Part shown: positions 1-7,044 of the stretch, piece by piece
Position numbering within the stretch: position 1 is the first letter of the stretch
Layout: every line of letters begins with the position of its first letter
Source: Flammeovirgaceae bacterium
Lineage (GTDB): Bacteria > Bacteroidota > Bacteroidia > Cytophagales > Cyclobacteriaceae
Assembly (NCBI GenBank): GCA_003229495.1
Contig: QIEB01000452.1
Location: forward strand, 1 to 16,166
Length of the DNA stretch: 16,166 nt
Direction of reading: 5' to 3'
The notes under the pieces: generated by a model
Told to the model about the DNA's origin: nothing
Database searches by the model: none
What the model saw: the letters and a program-made list of their open reading frames with translations, nothing else
Made by a program: the position numbers and the translations under genes

Positions 1-116
1 CGGATGTCATCAATAAGTCCACTTTCGTGTACAAAAACATCTTCACTTGAATCCGACGGTTTAATAAAACCAAAACCTTTGGTATTATTAAAGAATTTTA
101 CTACTCCTTCTTTCAT
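1..116 (-). CDS. Cold-shock domain protein, partial (C-terminus beyond left edge)
   Basis: Small single-stranded nucleic-acid-binding protein of the CspA family, expected to act in the cytoplasm as an RNA chaperone. The reverse strand reads from an ATG at 116 and gives 38 residues before the window ends. The N-terminal beta strand MKEGVVKFFN is followed by the RNP1-type motif KGFGFI and the RNP2-type motif VFVHES, both diagnostic for the cold-shock domain. The full protein would normally be about 63 to 70 residues, so roughly half is present. It lies 50 bp downstream of the DEAD-box helicase on the same strand, across an AT-rich gap with no evident terminator, so co-transcription is likely. 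The family call is near certain; the temperature response is inferred from the family only. Confidence 0.93.
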   Translation of the reverse strand, partial: MKEGVVKFFNNTKGFGFIKPSDSSEDVFVHESGLIDDI

Positions 117-166
117 TACTATTAAACTTATTTTAAAAATTTGTTAATTAATACATTCGTAATTTA

Positions 167-1378
167 CTAAGCAGCATCTACAAAGGTAAATGCTTTACCT
201 ATTTTCCCAGCCCTGCCGGTCCTACCAATTCGGTGTATGTAACTTTCGAAAGTTAACGGAATTTGATAATTAATCACATGAGTTATGTCAATCACATCAA
301 TACCCCTGGCGGCAACATCGGTGGCTACTAGTACTTGCACTTGCCCTTTCTTAAATTTATTTAGGGCCTTATTCCGGTAATTTTGAGTTTTATTACCATG
401 AATATGTTCAGTTGCCACCCCTGATTGATTAAGTCTTTTACTGACCTTATCCACCAGTCTCTTGGTCTCCGCAAAAATCAGTACCTTTTCAAACGAATCG
501 TCATCTAAAAGGTTTAGCAACATATTAAATTTGTCCTGCTCCTGTGGAACCCTAATTACATCCTGTTCCACATTGTCACTGGAAGTATTTCCACTACTTA
601 CTTTTACTTCTAGTGAGTTTTTCAAAATACTATTGATCAAAGTTTTTTGGGTATTATCCATGGTGGCAGAAAACAACATAGTTTGTCGTCTCCTGGACAT
701 AGACCTGATAAGTTTTTTAATATCGTTAATAAAACCCATATCCAGCATCCTATCGAACTCGTCCAGCACCAGTATGGATATCTCTTCTAAGCGAAGTGAT
801 CCTCGATTTGTCAGATCCAATAGTCGGCCTGGTGTCCCAATAATTACATGGTTTTGTTTACGAAGCCTGGAGAGGTCTCGCCCTACACTAGTGCCCCCGA
901 TAAATGTACATGAAAATAACCGCAGTCCCCGGGTAAGGCTTTTGAATTCCTCCTCTATCTGTAAAGCTAGTTCTCTAGTGGGTACTACAATTAACGAAGT
1001 ATTTTGATGTGGGTCATTCAGTAAATTCTCAATTATGGGAATCAGGAATGCTCCGGTTTTCCCGGTTCCTGTTTCCGCCACACCTACCAGGTCCCGTCCA
1101 GCGATAAGTGGCTCCAATGTTTCTTGCTGTATTTGAGTTGGAAATCCGTATCCCTTGTTTCTTAAGTTTGCCTTCAGTTTGAAGTTGACCGGCATCTGGT
1201 CGAAAGACTGAGAAGGAGTAAACTTTGTTTGTTCCGCAATCACTGCCTCCTTTATCAACAAGCTTGGGTTAATAGCAGAACTAAATTTTTTACTCTTTTT
1301 ACTACGGCGTTTGAAACCGGAAGAGGTGCCTCTATTTGAGAAATTTCTTGTTTTCCTTCTTGATTTTATATTTGTCAT
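167..1378 (-). CDS. DEAD-box ATP-dependent RNA helicase (RhlE-like), with DEFD in motif II
   Basis: ATP-dependent RNA helicase of 403 residues, expected to remodel RNA structure in ribosome assembly or cold adaptation. All superfamily 2 motifs are visible in order: Q-motif region with a conserved F before it, motif I AETGTGKT, Ia PTRELALQ, a GG, Ib TPGRLLD, motif II in VLDEFDRMLDMGF, motif III SAT, motif IV VLIFAETK, motif V VATDVAARGID and motif VI HRIGRTGRAG. The N-terminal 40 residues are rich in Lys, Arg and Ser, probably a basic RNA-binding tail. The protein ends almost immediately after the helicase core, without the basic C-terminal extension of many RhlE proteins. Motif II reads D-E-F-D instead of D-E-A-D; I checked the bases. 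It sits upstream of the cold-shock gene. RhlE-like is my best subgroup guess; DbpA or CsdA types are less likely because no C-terminal domain is present. Confidence 0.95.
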   Translation of the reverse strand: MTNIKSRRKTRNFSNRGTSSGFKRRSKKSKKFSSAINPSLLIKEAVIAEQTKFTPSQSFDQMPVNFKLKANLRNKGYGFPTQIQQETLEPLIAGRDLVGVAETGTGKTGAFLIPIIENLLNDPHQNTSLIVVPTRELALQIEEEFKSLTRGLRLFSCTFIGGTSVGRDLSRLRKQNHVIIGTPGRLLDLTNRGSLRLEEISILVLDEFDRMLDMGFINDIKKLIRSMSRRRQTMLFSATMDNTQKTLINSILKNSLEVKVSSGNTSSDNVEQDVIRVPQEQDKFNMLLNLLDDDSFEKVLIFAETKRLVDKVSKRLNQSGVATEHIHGNKTQNYRNKALNKFKKGQVQVLVATDVAARGIDVIDITHVINYQIPLTFESYIHRIGRTGRAGKIGKAFTFVDAA

Positions 1379-1754
1379 TATTCAAAATTCATTAATAACG
1401 GAAGCGCTATCATATCTTCTATGCTTAATCAGTATTTAAGTCACTGATCAACTACCTATAAATTATCGAGAATCTATCACCAGGGTTTACACTCCATTCG
1501 CTAAGACCGATGGCATCTGCCGTCACCCTTAACGCTAATATTTTCAAGCGCTTCTTGTTTTGAGTACTAGTGGAGGAGTGAAAATCAAATAAAAAATCAG
1601 AACGGATTAAATAAAGAAAGGCCGCCTCAACTAAAATTGTTTCGCAAAGGTAATCAAATTTATGGTTATTCCAACCATGAGGCATGTTATGATACTTAAG
1701 TCCTGTTGTTAAGTACCGGATGAATCTGCTGCAGACCCTGTACCAGGTGAGTAT
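1379..1754. other. 376-bp intergenic stretch without a convincing gene
   Basis: This lies between the end of the sulfatase and the start of the helicase, both on the minus strand. The only sizeable open frame is a 77-codon minus-strand one at 1452 to 1685. It has no recognisable domain, signal peptide or family resemblance and I do not call it a gene. The part next to 1379 must hold the helicase promoter and 5' leader on the minus strand; cold-shock-regulated helicases often have long leaders, but I see no defined element. A perfect 7-bp inverted repeat lies at 1693 to 1715 and is listed separately. Confidence 0.6.
1693..1715 (-). terminator. Weak hairpin downstream of the sulfatase
   Basis: Perfect inverted repeat with arms TACTTAA (1693 to 1699) and TTAAGTA (1709 to 1715) around a 9-nt loop, about 40 bp past the sulfatase stop. 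The stem is AT-rich and no run of U follows on the minus strand, so it is at best a weak terminator or an RNA 3'-end structure. It could be chance. Confidence 0.22.
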
Positions 1755-3179
1755 TTAGTCGCTCTCAATTCTGATTACTAGTTGATCCGGAGTCGAGCCT
1801 TCAACATCTTCAAGGTGCACCTGCATCTTTTCCTTTAGGGCCTCCACTATCTCAGGTTTTCCCTCAGACCGATCGTATCTTTCGGAAATATCCGCCTCTA
1901 TATTGTACAGCTCCGGACTTTCCATGGGAGCAATGTTATCGTAGTGTACCGGTTCCCGCTGTTGGATGTGCAATTTCCAAGCACCATACCGGACCGCATG
2001 CAATTCTGAAAATGCCCAATAGAAGAAATCCTTGCGTGGACTTTGTCCCTTCCCTCTTAATACCGGGGAAAGATCATATCCATCCATCTTGCGATCCGAT
2101 GGTATTTTAGTTCCAGACATGGTCGCAAATGTATTAATAATATCCAGAGTGGATCCCATATCGGTCACCACTCCAGGTGGAATGTTCCCTGGTCCCCAGA
2201 AAATTGTAGGCACGCGTTGCCCTCCCTCGAAAGTGGTCCCTTTACCAGCTCTCAATGGTCCCGCTGACCCTCCATGGGTTTCGAAAGCCAACCAAGGGCC
2301 GTTATCTGAACTAAACATTACAATGGTATTTCTATCCAGGTTTAGATCCTCAAGAGTTTGAAGAATCTGTCCCACGCTCCAGTCAATCTCCTGGATCACA
2401 TCCCCATAAAGACCGCGTTTGCTGGAGCCTACAAATTTTTCACCTGCAAACAAGGGAATGTGGGGCATTGAATGTGCCAAATAAAGAAAGAAGGGTCCTT
2501 CCTGATGTTCCTTGATATATTGTACTGCCTTTTCCGTGTAGCGCCTGGTAATGGTGGTTTGATCAGCCGGTTGTTCCAAAACTTCTTCATTCTCCATTAA
2601 TGGGACATTATAATTTTGAGTCTCCGGATAAAAATCCGGATCTATTTTCTGTTCAGAGTAATATCGGCTTTTACCTGGAGCAGCACTCATATCGTTTGAA
2701 TAAGGAATTCCATAATAATAGTCGAACCCCTGCGATGTGGGTAAGTATTGAGGTAAATGACCTAGATGCCATTTTCCTACATGACCTGTGGCATATTCCT
2801 TCTGCTTCAACACTTCTGCAATAGTTATTTCATCAGGATGTAGTCCGCTTCCGGAATCCGGAAACAGTACCGCGCGATGCTTGGAAGTCATACCGCTCCT
2901 GATGGGATAACGACCGGTCATTAAGGCAGAGCGGCTGGGAGTACATACAGGGTCCGCTACGTAAAATTGAGTCCACTTTTGGCCCTCGGCTACCATGCTA
3001 TCCAAGTGTGGTGTATGAATGGTGGGGTTTCCAAAGCTACTGAGGTCCCCATACCCCAAATCGTCACAAAATATTATAATAAAGTTCAGTGGCGATTCTT
3101 CAATGGTGACCGGTTGTTCGTTAGGTGCCTGACAAGCAATTAGAATGTGCATTAAAATAATAAGAACATGTTTTTTCAT
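1755..3179 (-). CDS. Arylsulfatase-type lipoprotein (sulfatase family S1)
   Basis: Exported sulfatase of 474 residues, hydrolysing a sulfate ester, probably on a carbohydrate. The N-terminus MKKHVLIILMHILIAC is a lipoprotein signal peptide with Cys16 as the lipidation site. Metal-binding Asp39 and Asp40 sit in FCDDLGYGDL. The signature CTPSR begins at Cys79, the residue expected to become formylglycine, followed by MTGRYP. The second signature GHVGKWHLG supplies Lys136 and His138. Later active-site residues are visible as His236 (LAHSMPH), Asp292 and Asn293 (SSDNG) and Lys313 (AGKGTTFEGG). The core is complete and full length for the arylsulfatase A-like subgroup. The Cys-type site needs a formylglycine-generating enzyme or anSME maturase, which is not in this window. 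It is the last gene of the minus-strand cluster, 71 bp after the alditol oxidase. Substrate unknown. Confidence 0.93.
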   Translation of the reverse strand: MKKHVLIILMHILIACQAPNEQPVTIEESPLNFIIIFCDDLGYGDLSSFGNPTIHTPHLDSMVAEGQKWTQFYVADPVCTPSRSALMTGRYPIRSGMTSKHRAVLFPDSGSGLHPDEITIAEVLKQKEYATGHVGKWHLGHLPQYLPTSQGFDYYYGIPYSNDMSAAPGKSRYYSEQKIDPDFYPETQNYNVPLMENEEVLEQPADQTTITRRYTEKAVQYIKEHQEGPFFLYLAHSMPHIPLFAGEKFVGSSKRGLYGDVIQEIDWSVGQILQTLEDLNLDRNTIVMFSSDNGPWLAFETHGGSAGPLRAGKGTTFEGGQRVPTIFWGPGNIPPGVVTDMGSTLDIINTFATMSGTKIPSDRKMDGYDLSPVLRGKGQSPRKDFFYWAFSELHAVRYGAWKLHIQQREPVHYDNIAPMESPELYNIEADISERYDRSEGKPEIVEALKEKMQVHLEDVEGSTPDQLVIRIESD

Positions 3180-3250
3180 GGTAGCATGAATGAGTTTTAA
3201 CAGTAGAAATTCCGGCCCAATATTGAAGCAGGAATTATATTAGCCAAGAT

Positions 3251-4624
3251 TTACCTTTGGTAAAGGTATTTTTCCAAAAACTTATTTCGAAATTTTCCAT
3301 TTGGATCATATTGAGCCAATGCGGCCTTGAATTTATCGAGATTGGGATATAAGTTTTGCAGTCGTTCCGGTTCCATGGTAAATACCTTCCCCCAGTGCGG
3401 TCGGACATTAAACGGCTCCAATCCGTCCTGGATCATTGACACCACCTTTTCAACTCTTTCCTTATGCTGTTCCCAGGTGAAATGAAAGGTCACCGAATCT
3501 TGTTGATAACATGGACTCATCCACTGGTCGTCTGCAGCAATAGCACGTATCTCTGAGATCATCAGAACCGGTTTGATCTCATGCTTTAACTCTCTGATTA
3601 CCTGGTAGGCTTCTGCAGCGTTTTTCAAAGGAACAAAGAATTCGGATTGTAACTCTTTGCCACTGCTGGGCATAAAACCCATCTTGAAGTGGGGCAGTCG
3701 ATCATACCAGGGCCCCGGTACTCCCATTTGTTGGGTACAGTTCTCTGCCGAAAGTTCAACTATGGGATGCAAATTAATACTGGCAGGCTGGGCCCCGAAA
3801 TAGTCATTGGTTATCTCAGAATCTATGCCGTTAACTTTTGATTTTACCCAGACCTGATTTACAGTGTCGGTCTGATAGTCTGTAAACAAACTCACGCTAT
3901 AACCCCCACTCATGACCGCTGTAAAATTTTCCAAAAGGTTTTTAATTGGCAGGTGTTGATACACATTTTGCATAACCTCAAATCCGGACAGCAGATCCAG
4001 GGTAATTTTTGTTATCACTCCCAGCCCTCCCAAGTGGGTAATGACACCCCCAAAGAACGCTCCGTCATCACCCCTCGATAATCTTTGTAATTCACCGGCA
4101 GCATCGATGAATTCGATAGCTGAAATTGCGCTTCCCAAATTACTGTTTCTAATCCCTGAACCATGAGTGGCGGTGGCAATGGCTCCTGCTATTGATATAT
4201 GCGGCAATGAGGCTAAATTGTGCAGTGCATATCCCTGATCATAAAGTTCCGTGCAAATCTGACCGTAGCTAGTGCCTGCCCCCACAGTTACAGTGCTGTT
4301 TTCTACATCAATGTCCAGTGTTTGATCTAAGCCCCGCACCGATAGTTGATTATATTTGCTGTCGGCTATGGTATTGAAGCAATGAGCGGTACCCAGCGTC
4401 CGCAGATGATCGCATTGTCTAATCAGTTCCTGTAGTTGCTCAATACTCTCAGGCTGATAGAAGTTTTCTGCACTGTATTTTAAATTTCCCGCCCAATTCC
4501 ATCTGGCTTCCTGTGGTGTTGCTGGCATTGCTTTTTTTTCAGGGACGGTGCAGAAAGTAAAAGGGTTGAAAACACTGCCCGCTGCTATGGCTCCTGTGGT
4601 CTTTAAAAATGCTCGTTTTTTCAT
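3251..4624 (-). CDS. FAD-dependent alditol oxidase-like protein (VAO/PCMH fold, exported)
   Basis: Flavoprotein of 457 residues, predicted to oxidise the terminal carbinol of an alditol (xylitol or sorbitol type) to an aldose, with O2 reduced to H2O2. I start it at the ATG at 4624, giving MKKRAFLKTTGAIAAGS, a Tat-like signal with KR in place of RR. An upstream TTG at 4663 abuts the previous stop and adds 13 unlikely residues. The PCMH domain covers about residues 55 to 215. His81 in GTAHCFN matches the covalent FAD-binding His of Streptomyces AldO, and ATATHGSG is at 150 to 157. The C-terminal ALO-type domain carries SEIRAI (Glu358, Arg360), FHFTW (His381, Thr383) and RPHWGK (Lys413). With Ser144 these line up with the AldO active-site residues as I remember them, at a constant +38 offset. 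An aldonolactone oxidase is the main alternative. Confidence 0.9.
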   Translation of the reverse strand: MKKRAFLKTTGAIAAGSVFNPFTFCTVPEKKAMPATPQEARWNWAGNLKYSAENFYQPESIEQLQELIRQCDHLRTLGTAHCFNTIADSKYNQLSVRGLDQTLDIDVENSTVTVGAGTSYGQICTELYDQGYALHNLASLPHISIAGAIATATHGSGIRNSNLGSAISAIEFIDAAGELQRLSRGDDGAFFGGVITHLGGLGVITKITLDLLSGFEVMQNVYQHLPIKNLLENFTAVMSGGYSVSLFTDYQTDTVNQVWVKSKVNGIDSEITNDYFGAQPASINLHPIVELSAENCTQQMGVPGPWYDRLPHFKMGFMPSSGKELQSEFFVPLKNAAEAYQVIRELKHEIKPVLMISEIRAIAADDQWMSPCYQQDSVTFHFTWEQHKERVEKVVSMIQDGLEPFNVRPHWGKVFTMEPERLQNLYPNLDKFKAALAQYDPNGKFRNKFLEKYLYQR

Positions 4625-4663
4625 CCATTTAATGTTGTATTTCCGAATAAATACTCGGTCCAA

Positions 4664-5815
4664 TTATGATCCTGTCAATACTTTTATCAATTGTACTTCC
4701 GCCTCCCGATAGGCAGTTAGATCGCTGCGGAATATATCATGGTGCCATAATCCAGGTTCATCAACATATACTGAGTCCCATGAGTCCCAGGGATAGATGG
4801 TATTGGTCTTTCCTGAAACAAACCCCCAATTGTAGGCCCCTATTCGGTACTTTTTGAACAAAGGAAGCATATTTTCAAAAGTGTTATCCCGACTTCTGGC
4901 GAGATATTCGGTACATACCAGGGGACGATTGTATCTCTGCAGGTACTGGATCCTTCTTGGTACATCTTCTGGTCGTTCATAGCTATGGAAACTAATGATA
5001 TCTGAATTTTGCAACATGAATTCAGAGATGGTACCGCCTTCATGGTTAGCCTGTCCATCAGCGCCAATAGTCCCTCTCCAAACACCTGCAGTCAACGGTT
5101 GAGAAGGGTTTACTTCTCTGGCCCATTGAAATGCAGCTTTCAACAGATCAAAGGCCCTGTCATATTTATCATGCAATTCTAATTCTGAATAGGACGCGCT
5201 ATTTTCATTGTCAGGTTCATTGAATAGGTCCCACATCAATACCCTGTCATCATTGGCAAACCTGGAAATAACACCTTTGAGATATCGTTCCAGTTTTGGG
5301 TAATGGCGTTTATCTGAAAGATATTTTGCCCCTGGCGACTGGACCCACCCCGAGTTATGTTTATGTGGGATAGGTTCTGGCTGTATTCCTAATTCTGGTA
5401 CTGGGTGCCAAACCCCATCAAACAACACCAGCATGGGTTTAATTCCATGTCTTTCTGCTATGGTCAGGAATTGGTCAATTCTATCTAAAAACCCCGCTGA
5501 GTCCTGTTCCCACAATAAGTTATGAAGAAAAACACGATGGGTATTCATGCCAATATTGGCAGAAAGTGCCAGTTCTCTTTCAATGGTCTCCCTATCAAAA
5601 GTTTCCTGCTGCCACATCTCCAATTGATTGATGGCATTGCTTGGGCCAAAGTTGGTTCCTACCAGCCAAGGTTGTTGGGCATACCATTCACTGGCTTTTT
5701 CTTCACTCCAAGGCCCAGCAGTCTTATCCGAAGTTAAAGTATCGGCATTTTCAGCATTCCGATCACATTGAATTAATAAAATTGACAACAATAAATAACT
5801 GATAATGTGCAACAT
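4664..5815 (-). CDS. Clan GH-A glycoside hydrolase lipoprotein (GH5/cellulase-like)
   Basis: Exported TIM-barrel glycoside hydrolase of 383 residues. The N-terminus MLHIISYLLLSILLIQC is a lipoprotein signal with Cys17 as anchor. The mature part shows the clan GH-A pattern: VGTNFGPSNAIN at strand 1, GMNTHRVFLHN near residue 89, and WDLFNEPDN with Glu200 as the probable acid/base. FHSYE follows (His277, Tyr279), then PLVCTEYLAR with Glu303 as the probable nucleophile, and YNWGFVSGKT near 328 to 337. A retaining beta-glycosidase is expected. Related Bacteroidota proteins are often labelled cellulase-family or 1,4-beta-xylanase without biochemical support, so I do not name a substrate. The stop TAA at 4664 to 4666 lies 39 bp before the oxidase ATG, and the start is 12 bp after the aminotransferase stop, supporting one operon. 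Confidence 0.85.
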   Translation of the reverse strand: MLHIISYLLLSILLIQCDRNAENADTLTSDKTAGPWSEEKASEWYAQQPWLVGTNFGPSNAINQLEMWQQETFDRETIERELALSANIGMNTHRVFLHNLLWEQDSAGFLDRIDQFLTIAERHGIKPMLVLFDGVWHPVPELGIQPEPIPHKHNSGWVQSPGAKYLSDKRHYPKLERYLKGVISRFANDDRVLMWDLFNEPDNENSASYSELELHDKYDRAFDLLKAAFQWAREVNPSQPLTAGVWRGTIGADGQANHEGGTISEFMLQNSDIISFHSYERPEDVPRRIQYLQRYNRPLVCTEYLARSRDNTFENMLPLFKKYRIGAYNWGFVSGKTNTIYPWDSWDSVYVDEPGLWHHDIFRSDLTAYREAEVQLIKVLTGS

Positions 5816-5827
5816 ACAAGTCTTATC

Positions 5828-6925
5828 TTAAATTATTTGTTTTAATGATGATAAGAACTGATCTACTGCTTGAGGGCGAGCATTTTCTCCCATGAGGCCA
5901 ATACGCCAAACCTTTCCTGCAAAATCCCCCAAGCCAGCGCCGATTTCAATTCGATGTTCCACCAATAGTCTTTGTCTTATTGATTTATCATCAATCATTT
6001 CCGGCAATTTGATAGCATTAAGCATAGGGAGACGGAACCCTTCCCGTACCAGGAATTCGAATCCCAAAGACTCCATACCTTCCTTCAGTAGTTCATGACT
6101 CTCCCAATGGCGGGCAAAGCGAGGCTCCAATCCCTCCTCCATCACCAGGGTCAATGCTTCTTTCAAAGCGAACATAGAGGAAATTGGGGCGGTGTGATGG
6201 TAGGTACGCTGGGCCCCCTGCCAATAGTTCCTGACCAATGAAAGATCCAAAAACCAACTTTGAACTTTAGTCTTTCTTTGGTTCAATGCTTCAACAGCCC
6301 GCTCACTGAATGAAACCGGTGAAAGGCCTGGAGGCGCGCTCAAACATTTTTGAGAACCTGAATACACTGCATCGATTCCCCACTCATCTACCTTCAGGGT
6401 AACGCCGCAAAAGGAAGTGACTGCATCAACTACAAAAAGGGCTCCGGAGTCTTTTACTAATTTACTGATCTCTTCCAAAGGCTGTAAAACCCCGGTAGAG
6501 GTTTCAGCGTGGACAATGGCCACTAGTTTAGGTTGGCACTCTTCCAATGCCCGTTTGACCTGATCCGGGTCAATGGGTTCTCCCCACGGTGCATCCACTC
6601 TCTTAAGCCTGGCGCCACAACGCTCAACAATATCTGACATACGGTTACCAAAAACCCCATGAACACAAATCAAAGCTTCATCCCCAGGTTCCAGCAGGTT
6701 AACCAGGCAAGTTTCCATTCCGGCACTTCCGGGAGCGGAAACAGCAAAAGTCAGTTGATTTTGGGTTTGAAAGGCTTTTTGCAACATTTCTTTTATATCG
6801 GCCATGATCTCCAGAAAGTCGGGATCTAAATGTCCCACTAATGGAGCAGACATAGCGTTTAACACACGGGGGTGGGCATTGCTGGGGCCAGGCCCCATTA
6901 GTAGTTTGGCGTTATTTTGGATCAT
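5828..6925 (-). CDS. Alanine-glyoxylate / serine-glyoxylate aminotransferase (PLP class V)
   Basis: Cytoplasmic PLP-dependent aminotransferase of 365 residues, expected to transfer an amino group from alanine or serine to glyoxylate, giving glycine plus pyruvate or hydroxypyruvate. Class V features are visible: LLMGPGPSN at the N-terminus, SAPGSAGMET near 63 to 72, HAETSTGVLQPL at 139 to 150, Asp167 in VVDAVTS contacting the PLP ring nitrogen, and Lys193 in SGSQKCLSAPPG as the Schiff-base lysine. Arg341 in VWRIGLMG corresponds to the substrate-carboxylate arginine of human AGT1. The resemblance to mammalian AGXT around the lysine and the C-terminus is strong. No signal peptide, unlike its three downstream neighbours. 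It is the first gene of the minus-strand cluster. Phosphoserine or 2-aminoethylphosphonate transaminases share the fold but fit the motifs less well. Confidence 0.94.
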   Translation of the reverse strand: MIQNNAKLLMGPGPSNAHPRVLNAMSAPLVGHLDPDFLEIMADIKEMLQKAFQTQNQLTFAVSAPGSAGMETCLVNLLEPGDEALICVHGVFGNRMSDIVERCGARLKRVDAPWGEPIDPDQVKRALEECQPKLVAIVHAETSTGVLQPLEEISKLVKDSGALFVVDAVTSFCGVTLKVDEWGIDAVYSGSQKCLSAPPGLSPVSFSERAVEALNQRKTKVQSWFLDLSLVRNYWQGAQRTYHHTAPISSMFALKEALTLVMEEGLEPRFARHWESHELLKEGMESLGFEFLVREGFRLPMLNAIKLPEMIDDKSIRQRLLVEHRIEIGAGLGDFAGKVWRIGLMGENARPQAVDQFLSSLKQII

Positions 6926-7044
6926 AGAATGATTATCACAATGTTATTGTTCCCAAATTCACATTTCAGGCAGTAAGCCCGGAAATATTTTGAAAATTTA
7001 AAATACTACAATTATGTGTATATTGTTTAATCCGAAATATTTTC
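6926..7044. promoter_or_regulatory. Divergent promoter region between aminotransferase and thioredoxin-like gene
   Basis: This AT-rich 119-bp gap separates two divergent starts and must hold promoters for both. On the plus strand a TTTTG near 6992 precedes TATATTG near 7018, loosely like the Bacteroidota -33 TTTG and -7 TAnnTTTG elements, but the spacing is longer than usual. I see no convincing operator. The role follows from gene orientation, not from a recognised motif. Confidence 0.35.

Noticed and set aside
462..1007. A 181-codon open frame opposite the helicase
   Set aside because: It lies antisense within a gene with all helicase motifs, has a Ser-rich low-complexity composition and no family resemblance.
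1452..1685. A 77-codon minus-strand open frame upstream of the helicase
   Set aside because: No recognisable domain, no signal peptide and no clear start context; it occupies only part of an intergenic stretch. A short conserved gene is not excluded.
3180..3250. Inverted repeat with AATTCC and GGAATT arms between oxidase and sulfatase
   Set aside because: Arms of only 6 bp with a 17-nt loop; expected by chance and lacking a U-tract.
1755..6925. A SusC/SusD-type polysaccharide utilisation locus
   Set aside because: Sulfatase and glycoside hydrolase are present but no SusC-like TonB receptor, SusD lipoprotein or sensor-regulator is visible in the window.
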